DNA of 64,000 nucleotides from Ceratopteris richardii (GCA_020310875.1 CM035417.1:83098728-83162727); one strand, 5' to 3'. Positions 21,892-34,600 are shown, counted from the first letter of the stretch. The notes: generated by a model from the sequence alone, not told the origin. Made by a program: numbers and translations.

Positions 21892-23868
21892 ATGCCGGTT
21901 ACTCGATCCGGTGAAACGTATCCAAGGAACCGCCAGCCTGGGGTACTTAATTTGCTAAAAACGACTCCGGGAGGTAGAAGTACCACTGGGTCTAACTCAG
22001 TTGTCAAAAAAGTAAAGAACGTTAGTAGTGATTCCGGTCATATTCTAGTGGAACGTGTTTCGCCTCTGGTAAATTCCGGTACTATTTTGGCACAGTCTGT
22101 CGAAGATATAGTATCCCCAGAATCTACCAGGACGCAGCCTGAAGTCAGCTTAACAACATTGGGTAAAGATTCAATTTTGTTTACGACTATAAACACTTTA
22201 GCCAAAGAAATTAGTGAAGGCAAAAAAACACCTTGTTTTGGCAAAAATTCGACACATTCCGGTGATATTTCGGTAACAGTTACTGAAAGATCGCAGTTTT
22301 TTGGTGACGAGTTACCATTTCTTGGTGAATCTTCAGCCCAGTCACTGCTATTAGGAGTAAGCCTTCCTACATTTGACATCAAGAAGGAAGGAAACTTGTT
22401 CGAAACCGAGATTCGAAGCATACTGAACAAGATTATCGAACCGGAAAGTGCACAGACTGATACAGACTCCGACGGTTCAGATATTCAGCCTCGGGATACA
22501 GGAGATAGTCACCATACAACCATCAACACGATGAACGAACAACAACAACAACAACTATGTCTACCCAGGCCGACTCCTACGGGAGTAACGTACACCAAAT
22601 TTGGTGGATTCCCGCGGAGATGACCCGGATGCTCATGTACGCACATTTGAGATAAACTACACAGTACTCAACCATTCACCTGATCCGACGTATAATGCTA
22701 TTGTTTTCCAATCGACATTGGTCAACGAAGCAGCTAGATGGCTTACAGAATATGATATTAACCATTTCGGCACCTATGAAGCAGTAAGGGATGCCTTTTT
22801 GCAGAGATTCAAGCTAAAGAAGAATCCAGCCGAAATTTTTGACTATTTGCAAAATAATAGACAGAAGATAAATCACACTGTACAGGAGTACGCCACTCTA
22901 TTCAGGACTCATTTGAGGTAGTTACCGCCAGCACATGCCAACCTACCGGACGACGTTATTACTCAGTGGTTTATCAATGGATTGACCCTGTAGGAGCTAT
23001 GACGCTAGATGCAGTGATCGCAATGGCTTTGCAGTTGGAAAACAAGGTTGGAGGATTTACAGAAGATCTGGAGTGGCTAAAAGCAAATAGAAATATCATC
23101 GAAGACCCGACCAGACAGATGTACTGCACTACATGCAAGAATTCAGGCCATATTAGTGCCACTTGTGCACTTAATCAGTTGTTTTGTGCTATCTGCAACA
23201 CTACCGGACACACCACCGAAAACTGCGCATATAACACAAAAGTGCCACAGGGAACAACGACTGTCAATGCAATTATATAAGAACCAGGGCAGCCAGCCAA
23301 TCACTATGTTCCTCCGCAAATGAGAAACAACCAGCAACAAGGATATCGAAATTACCGAGGACAGAGAAATAATAACTATTATGCAAACCGCTGGTAGACC
23401 GGATTGCCACCGGAAAATCCCAATTTGCCACCACCGCGTTGTCATTTCTGTGGTGAATTTGGCCACATTAGAAGATTTTGTAAGGATGCAGCTGAGTATG
23501 ATCAGAGGAAGAAAGAACTACAAAAACCGATGACTAATATGGTGCAAATCACGCCAGTAGAAACACACGTTGCAGTAGTTCAGACCAGATCTGCAAGGCC
23601 GTTACAACCAGCAGCCAGAATATTTGAACCAGGCATCAAACAACAACAAAGGATGTATGATAAGGCTAGTCAATGGACCACCGTAGAACCCCCAGTGTTT
23701 CCAGATCCTATTCCGGTAACCCAGATACCATTAACCGATGAAGGGACACAGAAACAAGATTCTAACTCCGTAGCAGGCAAATCATCTTCAGCTGATACAT
23801 CATCTTCAGCCGGTGCATCATCTTCCGAGGCAGCAGAAAATACTACTGGAGGATCTGGAGCATCATAA
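21892..23868 (+). pseudogene. gag: G3 gag, frameshifted
   Basis: The start ATG 21892 (MPVTRSGETYPRN) is shared with the inverted copy. A Ser/Thr-rich N-terminal region is followed by a capsid-like part (about 22600-22920) and three zinc knuckles: CTTCKNSGHISATC and CAICNTTGHTTENC (about 23120-23240) and CHFCGEFGHIRRFC (about 23440). Against the inverted copy this one has a 1-base insertion near 22613, a stop TAG at 22919-22921 (CAG there), a deletion of about 30 bp near 22990, TAA at 23278 and TAG at 23396 (CAA and CAG there), and a larger deletion near 23850. It cannot encode a functional gag. Confidence 0.9.
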
Positions 23869-23875
23869 AATCACA

Positions 23876-26800
23876 CAGGTACTAATTGATGGAGGATCTG
23901 GATTCAACATTGCCACTGCTGCACTGTGTAAAAAGATAGGATGGACCAAAATCGAACCAGTTCAGTTTTTTGTCAGAATGGCCGATCAATCAAGAGTCCA
24001 TCCCATAGGACTTGTACGAAATGTACCAATTACTTTACAAGGTACAACGTTTAAAATGACCTTTGTCATACTAGATTTACCGGAATCCACTCTTGATTAT
24101 AACCTCCTTTTCGGCCGACCCTGGCTGAAGCATGCTAAGGTGATACAGGATTGGTCTGCACAGGAGCTCACTTTCAAGGATAAAAATCGTAAATACGTTG
24201 TAAAATTAGATGCTATACAACCTTGCGAGTTGCATGCTAGACCGTACTTTGCGGAACCATTTCATATGCTGGATGGTTTGTCAGATGATGAAGAAGAAGA
24301 GTTTCTGAAAAATAACATTGACTTGATCTCCTTAGGAACTGTTGATCTACAATCTGTTGTAGAAAACTGGAATCCTTCAGTTTGCACGGTGATGCCTGTA
24401 ACAGAAAAAGATATGGAAAAAGATAAGGTTACCATAGATGATGCTGATCAACAACAACTCTTTAACCCAGCTGAGAATACAGAGAAGCCTCGACAATTTT
24501 ATGTTCCAGAAGATCAACTGACCACTTACAATTTAGGTGATGAAGAAAATCCACGACCTGTTAGGGTAAAGCAGAACTTACCGGAATTATTTCAAGCAGA
24601 TCTAATCTAGCTACTTCGAGAATTTTCTGATGTATTTGTATGGGATTACAAAGATATGAAGGGTTTAGATCCACGCATCTATCAACATAGGGTCATGCTG
24701 AAGCCAGAAGCAAAGCCACTTAAGCAACCCAGCTACTGGATGAATCCAAACTACGCATCACAGGTAAAGGCAGAACTGGATAGGCTACTCAAAGTCGGAT
24801 TTATTGTACCAGTAGAACATGCTGAATGGATCTCACCAATTGTTATTGTGCCTAAAAAGAATAAGCAGTTACGAATATGTGTAGATTACCGAAAACTGAA
24901 TGCAGCTACAGTGCCTGATCCATTTCCGCTACCTTTTCTTGACACAATGCTTGATAGAGTAGCAGGACATGAAATGTATTCATTCTTAGATGGGTACAGT
25001 GGGTATAATCAAGTTAGAATGGCTGAACAAGATATACCGAAGACCGCCTTCATTACCAACTGGGGTGTTTTTGCATGTACTATTATGTGGTTTGGATTAA
25101 GAAATTCCCCAAGTACGTTTCAAAGGTGTATGCAGGAAATATTTTCTCCTTACCTTACCTCTTTTATGCAAGTATATCTTGACGATTTTTCAATTTTCGG
25201 TAAGATGATAGCACACCTATTCCATTTACGGTGCTGCTTTGAAAAGTGCAGAGAATACAGACTCTGTTTGAACCCAAACAAATCTGTGTTTGCGATTTCA
25301 TGTGGCAAGTTACTCGGTCATATTGTATCTGCACAGGGCATACAGGTGGATCCAGATAAAATTTCAGTTGTGTTAGAAGCTCCAGTGCCCACTACATCGA
25401 AGGAAGTAATGCGCTTCATGGCCCAAGTAAGATGGCATGGATGACACCTACGATGGCTTGCTCACTTGGCAATACCACTAAACAGATTAATCACCAAGAC
25501 TCCTCGACAATTTGAGTGGACTCAGGAATGTCAGATAGCATTTGATCGCTTAAAGCATTTATTAACACAAGTTTCCATCTTACAGCCTCCTGACTGGGAT
25601 CGCCCATTTCATGTATTTGTTGATGCTTCAGATATAGCAATAGGGAGCATTTTAATGCAACAAACTAATAAGTGGTTCAGACCAGTATACTATGCAAGTC
25701 GAAGATTAGCCCCTGCTGAAAAGAATTACTCTGTAACAGAAAGAGAATGTCTAGGTCTAGTATATTCTGTCAAGAAATTCAGACATTATTTGCTGGGTCA
25801 TAAATTTACATTTCATGTAGATCATGCTGCACTTGTTTATCTGGTTCGGCAACAGCATCTAGGAGGACGATTAGCACAATGGGTTCTGCTTTTACATGAG
25901 TTTGACTACGAAGTCATTCATCGGCTAGGCAGTTCACATACATTAGAAGATTTTCTCTCTCGCTTAGATTCCGGTGAAGCTCCGGTAGGTATAGATGACA
26001 CAACTCCGGCGATTTATATCTCTGAACCAACGAATGATGAAATTACAGACCCACCTATGCCATCTACATACTATGATCAAATATTGACCTTTCTCACTGA
26101 TGGATGCCTTCCACCTCAGACTTCTACGGCAATACGCAGGAAAATTGCAGTTTTTAGCCGCCGATTTCGGTTGATTGCTGGTGAATTATACTATGTGGAT
26201 CATACTAGAATTTTACTTCGATGTATTCCACCACATGAAGTTAACTCAGTCCTTAATTTGGCTCACTCAATTCCTTCCGGTGGCCATTTCGCTGCAGACT
26301 TAACACACCAGAAAATTCTGCAAAGTGGTCTCTAGTGGCCTACTATGTACAAGGATGTATTGCAGTTTGTAAAAAAATGTGATAATTCTCAGAGGTCTGG
26401 ACAGCCGTTACCACGTCATTATTTTCCGCTACAACCTGTCCTTCCATTAGAACCTTTTCAGAAGTGGGGTCTAGATTTCATTGGACCCATTACACCACCA
26501 GCAATCTTCAGTAACAATCGTTATATTTTGACATGTACTGATTATGCTACCAGATGGGCAGAAGCCTGGGCTTTACGGTCTACTACAGCTGTTGCGGTAG
26601 CAAAGTGTCTGCTAACCGATGTCTTCCCACGTTTTGGTTTACCCTTGGAACTTGTTACAGATCAAGGCACTCATTTTGTCAACAATTTAATGAAAGTACT
26701 CACACATTCGTTTTAGGTCACACATAAATTTAGTTCTCCATATTATCCTCGTGCAAATGGTTTGGCTGAGAGTACAAACAAATCTTTGTTGAATATGCTC

Positions 26801-27334
26801 CAAAAACTCATTTTAGAAGCACCGAAAAGATGGGATCAACTGCTACCTGCAGTATTATGGGCATATCGGACTACATACAAGGTAATAATAGGATTAACCC
26901 CATTCAAACTAGCTTATGGATTAGAAGCAATAGCACCGATGGAGATAGTTATACCAAGCTTACGAGTAGCAATCGCTCAGAAACTGCTACCGGAAGACTC
27001 ACTGTCATTTCGGTTGGATACACTTAGTGAATTACACGAGCATCGATGGCACAATTTTTTGACTATGCAGGAAGTACAACTAAGACAAGCTCGAACACAT
27101 GATCGATATCTAAAGACTCCAATTTTTTCGATGGGACAACTTGTACTCTTTTATAATGCAAAGTCGAATCGGTCTGCTGGCAAATTCAAGTTACGATGGT
27201 TTGATCCCTACCGGATTTCTGAGCAAGTGGGGCCAGCAACTTTTCGGTTGACCACGTTGACCAGAATCCCTCTTCCGAAAGTCATCAATGGTTCGAAGCT
27301 GTGGCCGTATCAACACACATCTAACCCGCACTGA
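23876..27334 (+). pseudogene. pol: G3 pol: protease, RT, RNase H, integrase with stops
   Basis: One frame covers the whole region. The protease active site is DGG (23888-23896) rather than DSG or DTG, a variant known in plant Tat-type elements. RT carries YLDD at 25175-25186. RNase H begins VDASDIAIGS near 25620. Integrase has one H2C2 module (about 26260-26395, with the last Cys changed to Ser) and the triad Asp 26474, Asp 26660, Glu 26768. Stops interrupt it at 24608 (TAG), 25442 (TGA), 26333 (TAG) and 26714 (TAG). The first three read as sense codons in the inverted copy, but the 26714 TAG is present in both. The C-terminus lacks a chromodomain. Confidence 0.92.
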
Positions 27335-27677
27335 AACGTTTTGCAGTTGGCCGCGTCTTTTGGCGTTCCCTTTTCTTTTCTTTTCTTCTCTTTTATTTTG
27401 AGTGCTTAGTAAATAAATCTGTAAATATCCGCGTTTTGATACCTAATTATGTCCACGACCACCCTGCCCTTGCCAGCTACTCACGCATGCACACCGAAGT
27501 TAAGAATTATCATTTCGATACCGCACGGTGATTAATCATCCTTCAATGCTCTCCACTGCGACGCATCTACTTAACATTTTTTGTTTCGTCAAAAAATCGC
27601 TATTGTGTTGTGTGATTTGTGCTCTGTGTGCTTACCCTGTGCTTTGCGTGCTTGTGTTTACTGTCGTTCTGTGCGCC
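27335..27677 (+). other. G3 pol to post-pol ORF spacer with pyrimidine tract
   Basis: A strong C/T tract at 27367-27400 ends in AG at 27401-27402, resembling a 3' splice site. It is conserved in the inverted copy at about 31260-31300. The reading frame of the next ORF is open through a cysteine- and valine-rich hydrophobic stretch before its likely ATG at 27678. Confidence 0.5.
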
Positions 27678-29820
27678 ATGGAAGCTTTGGCTAACTACGC
27701 CGCCTTCCGTGATGGACTCCCTACAGACGTAGGAGAGTTCCTGAGCATTCGTGGGCTTAACAACTTCGCTGAACTGCCTTGGCATTCAGTGGAGTCCCAC
27801 CCATTCTTTGCCCAGATCATCTCCGCCATCGCTCAAGCACCCACCAACAAGCGAAGTTGGGCTTTCACATCTTTACCCTCTCGAACAGTAATCACCTTCC
27901 AAACCTTCGCTGAGTCGTTTCGACTCCCATCACAAGGTCGCGAAAATGGCCCGAGTCTACCAGTTGCCAGAATGATAGAGTTGTTCCCCAGATATTCATC
28001 CAATGAATATGCCATCCTATGTCGACCGGAACCAGAAAGATCTGCCCTCCAATTCTTAGTAGCAATCCTAAACCTACAGAAGCGCACTTATGGCATATCC
28101 CGGCCATTTTACTCTGCCATAGACTTAGCTGCCCGTGAGCCAATCAACTTCGCATCATACTTCTTCCACCGTATCCACAAAGAGTGCATAGCAATAATCA
28201 AACAAGTAAACAAGGGAAGCACGCCTAGATCTAGATTGCCACACATCCTGCCATTCCTCTTTCCGGCAATCCTTGCAGCCCAACCACCACCCCGGGGGCC
28301 TGTTCTGAGACATGAAGAATTGGTACAACTGCTAGAGGACGATGATGAAGAAGATGAAGAGGAACTCAACCAGCTCTTCCGCCGAAAAAGAATCAGAATC
28401 AGCTCATCTGAGAGTGAAGCACAGAATTCAGCCGGAGATGATAAAGAAGAAGAAAAGCAAGAAGAAGACACCTTTCACGACACTGCCACATCAATGCAGC
28501 ATGATTCCTCTGCGCAATCATCACCATCTGAGCAACAAGAACAGGAGAAGCAGACTGAAACAGAAACAAGCTCTACCGAAGAAGCATCCCAACAACAAAC
28601 TGAGCAGGAACAGCAAGAGGATGAACAACAAATTGCAAAACAAGCTCCTTAAGGCAGTTGAGTCCACAGCCGCAGAAACTGAACAACAAACCACAAATGA
28701 GGTAACACAATCTAACTCTGCCATTCCCACCCCACCACCAGAACCTCCACTCAACCCCATCCTTCCTATCCCTTCCAATGCACCAATCGAACCTGCAGCT
28801 TCTTTAGCCTCATCCCCCAACTACTCTCCATCGAACTCACAACAACTGCTTACTGCATCGTCTTCCCAACCTCGTCCCCCTCTTCCACCACCCTCCATTC
28901 CAGTATTTTCCCAGTTGGAATCTATGGGTCAGTTGCTAACAGATTTATCAAGACAACTGCCACAACAATTGAAGCAAATCACAGACAATGTTCGAGAAGA
29001 TTTTCAACACAAATTGGAAGTAATGGAGGCAGATATCACTCCCCTCCAGGAGGAACTATAAGCGGTAAAGACTGAAAATCACGCGCTTCATGAACAATTA
29101 CAGCAACTACAGACCAGAATTCAAGAACAAGAACGAATGACAACTCAGCGAGATGAAGCCCTGGCAGCAGCAAAAGAAAAGGAGGAATTATTGCTTGTTG
29201 CTGATGCAGAAATAAGTAAACTGAATCAACTACTCAAGGATAAAGAAGATGCAACAATGGCGTTAGGCAATCTACTAGAAGAAACCAGAACGCATTTAGA
29301 CGAAGAAGTAAAGAAAAGCCAAGAACAGTAGAGGGAGGCTAAATTGACAGAAGAAGAACTCCATAGAACAAACGAGGCTCTAACAGATGTCAACAGAATG
29401 CTGAAACACTATTTGGCAAAAGAAGCTCAAACACAAAAAGAAATCGCACAGCTTCGACGAGAAAGAGATGCCTACTCCACAACGATACAGTATCAAAACC
29501 AAGAAATTGAAAGAAGAGAAAATCAATTAAGCAATCAGCAAGAACGGGTAATCAATATGCAGAAACAAGTTGCAGAAATGAAGGTTTCAAGAGATGCAGC
29601 CCTGTCCAATGAGTTCTACCTACAGGAAGCCTTTCTGCAGACCCAAGCAGAAATTTTGCTAAATGAAGCCATAGCTCTAAGCTCTGTACGTATAGATGCG
29701 CAGTTACTAGAACCGGACACACTTAAACAACTATTAGAAACTCTAAAGAAGAAAATTGCCCGTACCTTTAGACTAGCTAGAAATATGTACATAGAAGGGA
29801 TCATCATAGATGAGCAATAG
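27678..29820 (+). pseudogene. G3 post-pol ORF: globular domain, acidic region, coiled coil
   Basis: From ATG 27678 (MEALANYAAF) comes a globular region of about 200 residues, then an Asp/Glu-rich stretch, a basic cluster RRKRIR near 28382, Gln/Glu- and Pro-rich disordered sequence, and a long heptad-like coiled coil (about 29000-29650). A frame change near 28640 and stops at 29059 (TAA) and 29329 (TAG) break it in this copy. The upstream hydrophobic stretch (27590-27677) is in frame, but its own ATG is not conserved in the inverted copy, whereas MEAL is. The position after pol is that of the 'env-like' ORFs of plant Athila-type elements. The visible features fit a nuclear or scaffold protein at least as well as an envelope. 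Confidence 0.75.
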
Positions 29821-29835
29821 TTTTGTAAACCTGCG

Positions 29836-29846
29836 GGTTCGAGTCC
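29836..29846 (+). other. Perfect Pol III B-box-like motif before G3 3' LTR
   Basis: GGTTCGAGTCC matches the tRNA T-arm/B-box consensus and is followed 10 bases later by TGCCA. It sits where a polypurine tract would be expected; no such tract is visible before 29863. No A box or cloverleaf could be folded by eye, so this is not called a tRNA gene. Confidence 0.4.
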
Positions 29847-29862
29847 ACCGTGCGTGCCAGAG

Positions 29863-30752
29863 TGTTAGTCGGCCGCCGGCAAATGTAAAACTGAATCTTG
29901 TGTTCGCACGCGCGAAAAGTGGTTACACAACAGTTGTAATTTCTTATATAAAGCAACGTAAAGAGATGCTCAGAGACGACGAGTCGTGGAATCACCAGAC
30001 TCTTCGTCTGGGTGATTGTCTGAAGCGTTACTGTAACTTTGTTTGTAAAACTTCTGAGTTTTTCTGAGTAATCCGTTATCTCCTTGTCTGTATCTGTTGT
30101 CTGTGTCTGTTATCTCTTGATCTTTGTTGTGGTTGTGAGTGTTATTCATCATACAGTAACTCATCGAACTGTTGTCTGAAGTGAATCGTCTGCAAATCCT
30201 TGTTGCAATCGTGTGTTAAGAGCGCGTATTGGGTTAGTACTAGTTCTTGGAATGTCCTGCCAAGTTGTTGGGTGAGGTCTATAGAATTGTGATAGTGCGC
30301 TAACACTACAAAGTATAGTGTTGTCTTCAGTGTTGAAATCTGTCATCATACGGTAAGGGTTAAGTTGCAGTAAGGGATCTTGAGTTGCATAATGGGTCTT
30401 TAGTGCGGTGTAATTGAACGATTTAGTTCTCTGTGTTTCGGACGATGAGCGGATTGTGGTACCTACCTGGTAAGGATTGAACCCTTACCCTTGTCTCTGA
30501 TATCTTCAGTAAGTTTATCACTATAGTATTTTAGTGTATTCATTACATGATGGCCGAGCTAAGACGTGAACAGTGATTGTCTGAGTATAACGGAATCTTA
30601 CTAGAGTTTCAGTATCTCTCTGTAGCTGAAGTGGTTGTATTTGGGAACTAAGTAAAGGGCCTCTGTCTAACAGACCCCTACCACTCCCAAGAACCCACTT
30701 AGGTGCTTAGATGCATTTCTGTCAGTTAGACTCGCGTTTTAAGCATTGAACA
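29863..30752 (+). repeat. G3 3' LTR of plus copy
   Basis: About 890 bp, TGTTAGTCGG to GCATTGAACA, aligned throughout with 20814-21708; it lacks five bases (ATTGG-like) near the start. It is followed without spacer by inverted G3 post-pol sequence. Confidence 0.94.
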
Positions 30753-31139
30753 CTCAGCGAAGGTTTGGAAGGTGATTACTGTTCGAGAGGGTAAAGATGT
30801 GAAAGCCCAACTTCGCTCGTTGGTGGGTGCTTGAGCGATGGTGGAGATGATCTAGGCAAAGAATGGGTGGGACTCCACTGAATGCCAAGGTAGTTCAACA
30901 AAGTTGTTAAGCCCACGAATGCGCAGGAACTCTCCTACGTCTGCAGGGAGTCCATCACGGAAGGCGGTGTAGTTAGCCAAAGCTTCCATGGCGCACAGAA
31001 CGACAGTAAACACAAGCACGCAAAGCACAGGGTAAGCACACAGAGCACAAATCACACAACACAATAGTGGTTTTTCAGCGAAACAGAAAATGTTAAGTAG
31101 ATGCGTCACAGTGGAGAGCAATGAAGGATGATTAATCAT
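30753..31139 (-). pseudogene. G3 inverted copy, N-terminal piece of post-pol ORF
   Basis: The reverse complement matches 27530-27916. It carries the MEALANY start (near 30990) and breaks off after CCTTCGCTGAG, with one shared base at the junction. A stop replaces a Gln codon near 30852. Only about 80 residues of the globular domain remain. Confidence 0.9.
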
Positions 31140-31332
31140 CGTGCGGTATCGAAATGATAATTCTTAACTTCGGTGTGCATGCGTGAGTAGCTGGCAAGGG
31201 CAGGGCGGCCGTGGACATAATTAGGTATCAAAATGCGGATATTTATAGATTTATTTATTAAGCACTCAAAATAAAAGAAAAGAAAAGAAAAGAAAAGGGA
31301 ACGCCAAAAGACGTGGCCAACTGCAAAACGTT

Positions 31333-34300
31333 TCAGTGCGGGTTAGATGTGTGTTGATACGGCCGCAGCTTCGAACCGTTGATGAATTTCAGAAGAGGGT
31401 TTCCGGTCAACGTAGTCAACCGAAAAGTTGCTGGCCCCACTTGCTCAGAAATCCGGTAGGGACCAAACCATCGTAACTTGAATTTTCCAGCAGACCGATT
31501 TGACTTTGCATTATAAAAGAGTACAAGTTGTCCCATCGAAAAAATTGGAGTCTTTAGATATCGATCATGTGTTTGAGCTTGTCTTAGCTGTACTTCCTGC
31601 ATAGTCAAAAAACTGTGCCATCGATAATCGTCTAATTCACTGAGTGTATCCAACCGAAATGACAGTGAGTCTTCCGGTAGCAGTTTCTGAGCGATTGCTA
31701 CTCGTAAGCTTGGTATAACTATCTCCATTGGTGCTATTTCTTCTAATCCATAAGCTAGTTTGAATGGGGTTAATCCTGTTGTTACCTTGTATGTAGTCTG
31801 ATATGCCCATAATACTGCAGGTAGCAGTTGATCTCATCTTTCCGGTGCTTCTAAAATGAGTTTTCGGAGCATATTCAGCAAAGATTTGTTTGTACTCTCA
31901 GCCAAACCATTTGCACGAGGATAATATGGAGAACTAAATTTATGTGTGACCTAAAACGAATGTGTGAGTACTTTCATTAAATTGTTGACAAAATGAGTGC
32001 CTTGATCTGTAACAAGTTCCAAGGGTAAACCAAAACGTGGGAAGACATCGGTTAGCAGACACTTTGCTACTGCAACAGCTATAGGAGACCGTAAAGCCCA
32101 GGCTTCTGCCCATCTGGTAGCATAATGAGTACATGTCAAAATATAACGATTGTTACTGAAGATTGCTGGTGGTGTAATGGGTCCAATGAAATCTAGATCC
32201 CACTTCTGAAAAGGTTCTAATGGCAGGACAGGTTGTAGCGGAAAATAATGACGTGGTAACGGTTGTCCAGACCTCTGACAATTATCACATTTTTTTACAA
32301 ACTGCAATACATTCTTGTACATAGTAGGCCACCAGAGACCACTTTGCAGAATTTTCCGGTGTGTTAAGTCTGCAGCGAAATGGCCACCAGAAGGAATTGA
32401 GTGAGCCAAATTAAGGACTGAGTTAACTTCATGTGGTGGAATACATCGAAGTAAAATTCCAGTATGATCCACATAGTATAATTCTCCAGCAATCAACCAA
32501 AATCGGCGGCTAAAAACTACAATTTTCCTGCGTATTGCCATAGAAGTCTGAGATGGAAGGCATCCATCAGTGAGAAAGATCAATATTTGATCATAGTATG
32601 TAGATGGCATAGGTGGGTCTATAATTTCATCATTCGTTGGTTCAGAGACATAAATCGCCGGAGTTGTGTCATCTATACCTACCGGAGCTTCACCGGAATC
32701 TAAGCGAGAGAGAAAATCTGCTAAGGTATGTGAACTGCCTGGCCGATGAATGACTTCGTAGTCAAACTCCTGTAAAAGCAGAACCCATCGTGCTAATCGT
32801 CCTCCTAGATGTTGTTGCCGAACCAGATAAACAAGTGCAGCATGATATACATGAAAAGTAAATTTACAACCCAGCAAATAATGTCTGAATTTCTTGACAG
32901 AATATACTAGACCTAGACATTCTCTTTCTGTTACAGAGTAATTCTTTTCAGCAGGGGCTAATCTTCGACTTGCATAGTATACTGGTCAGAACCACTTATC
33001 ATTTTGCTGCATTAAAACGCTCCCTATTGCTATATCTGAAGCATCAACAAATACATGAAATGGGCGATCCCAATCAGGAGGTTGTAAGATGGGAACTTGT
33101 GTTAATAAACGCTTTAAGCGATCAAATGCTATCTGACATTCCTGAGTCCACTCAAATTGTCGAGGAGTCTTGGTGATTAATCTGTTTAGTGGTATTGCCA
33201 AGTGAGCAAGCCATCGTAGGTATCGTCCATGCCATCTTACTTGGCCCATGAAGCGCATTACTTCCTTCGGTGTAGTGGGCACTGGAGCTTCTAACACAGC
33301 TGAAATTTTATCTGGATCCACTTGTATGCCCTATGCAGATACAATATGACCGAGTACATGCGAAAACACCCTAGTTGGTAATGAAGGCGGTCTTCGGTAT
33401 ATCTTGTTCAGCCATTCTCACTTGATTATACCCACTGTACCCATCTAAGAATGAATACATTTCATGTCCTGCTACTCTATCAAGCATTGTGTCAAGAAAA
33501 GGTAGCGGAAATGGATCAGGCACTGTAGCTGCGTTCAGTTTCTGGTAATCTACACATATTCGTAACTGCTTATTCTTTTTAGGCACAATAACAATTGGTG
33601 AGATCCATTCAGCATGCTCTACTGGTACAATAAATCCGACTTTGAGTAGCCTATCCAGTTCTGCCTTTACCTGTGATGCGTAGTTTGGATTCATCAAGTA
33701 GCTGGGTTGCTTAAGTGGCTTTGCTTCCGGCTTCAGCATGACCCTGTGTTGATAGATGCGCGGATCTAAACCCTTCATATCTTTGTAATCCCATGCAAAT
33801 ACATCAGAAAATTCTCGAAGTAGCTGGATTAGATCTGCTTGAAATAATTCCGGTAAGTTTTGCTTTATCCTAACATGTCGTGGATTTTCTTCATCACCTA
33901 AATTATAAGTGGTCAGTTAATCTTCTGGAACATAAAATTGTCGAGGCTTCTCTGTATTCTCAGCTGGGTTAAAGAGTTGTTGTAGATCAGCGTCATCTAT
34001 GGTAACCTTATCTTTTTCCATATCTTTTTCTGTTACAGTCATCACCGTGCAAACTGAAGGATTCCAGTTTTCTACAACAGATTGTAGATCAACAGTTCCT
34101 AGGGAGATCAATTCAATGTTATTTTCAGAAACTCTTCTTCTTCATCATCTGACAAACCATCTAGCATATGAACTGGTTCCGCAAAGTACGGTCTAGCATG
34201 CAACTCACAAGGTTGTATAGCATCTAATTTTACAACGTATTTACAATTTTTATCCTTGAAAGTGAGCTCCTGTGCAGACCAATCCTGTATCACCTTAGCA

Positions 34301-34600
34301 TGCTTCAACCAGGGTCGGCCGAAAAGGAGGTTATAATCCAGAGTGGATTCCGGTAAATCTAGTAAATCTAGTAAATCTAGATTCTAGTAAATCTAGTATG
34401 ACAAAGGTCAAATTTAAACGTTGTACGTTGTAAAGTAATTGGTACATTTCGTACAAGTCCTATGAGATGGACTCTTGATTGATCGGCCATTCTGACAAAA
34501 AATTGAACTGGTTCAATTTCGGTCCACCCTAACTTTTTACAGTGCAGCAGTAGCAATGTTGACTCCAGATCCTCCATCAATTAGTACCTGTGTGATTTTA
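31333..34600 (-). pseudogene. pol: G3 inverted copy pol, RT catalytic region deleted
   Basis: Parallel to 23876-27334. The integrase, RNase H and protease DGG motif are recognisable. RT is broken: at about 33350-33363 a 233-bp segment (matching 25078-25310 of the plus copy) is missing, removing the YLDD motif and shifting frame; the joined ends share TACT. A stop precedes it at 33371. The TAG at 31953-31951 in integrase is the same as the plus copy's 26714 stop. In protease a 9-base unit TAAATCTAG is expanded to about four copies at 34353-34400, where the plus copy has one. Confidence 0.92.

Larger units (their letters stand above)
20814..30752 (+). mobile_element. Ty3/gypsy element G3, plus-strand copy
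   Basis: Structure: LTR 20814-21708, PBS, gag, protease-RT-RNaseH-IN, a post-pol ORF, LTR 29863-30752. The protease DGG motif, the absence of a chromodomain and the coiled-coil post-pol ORF suggest the non-chromoviral plant Tat/Athila side of gypsy (inference). The flanks differ: AAGAG on the left, CTCAG on the right. There is therefore no target duplication, and the right LTR abuts a truncated inverted copy. Coding regions carry several stops and indels compared with that copy. Confidence 0.9.

Noticed and set aside
27547..27677. Signal peptide or membrane anchor of an envelope protein in G3
   Set aside because: The stretch is hydrophobic and in frame, but its ATG is lost in the inverted copy while the downstream MEAL ATG is kept.
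29821..29862. tRNA gene before the G3 3' LTR
   Set aside because: Only the B-box-like part matches; the T stem pairs poorly and no A box or acceptor stem was found.
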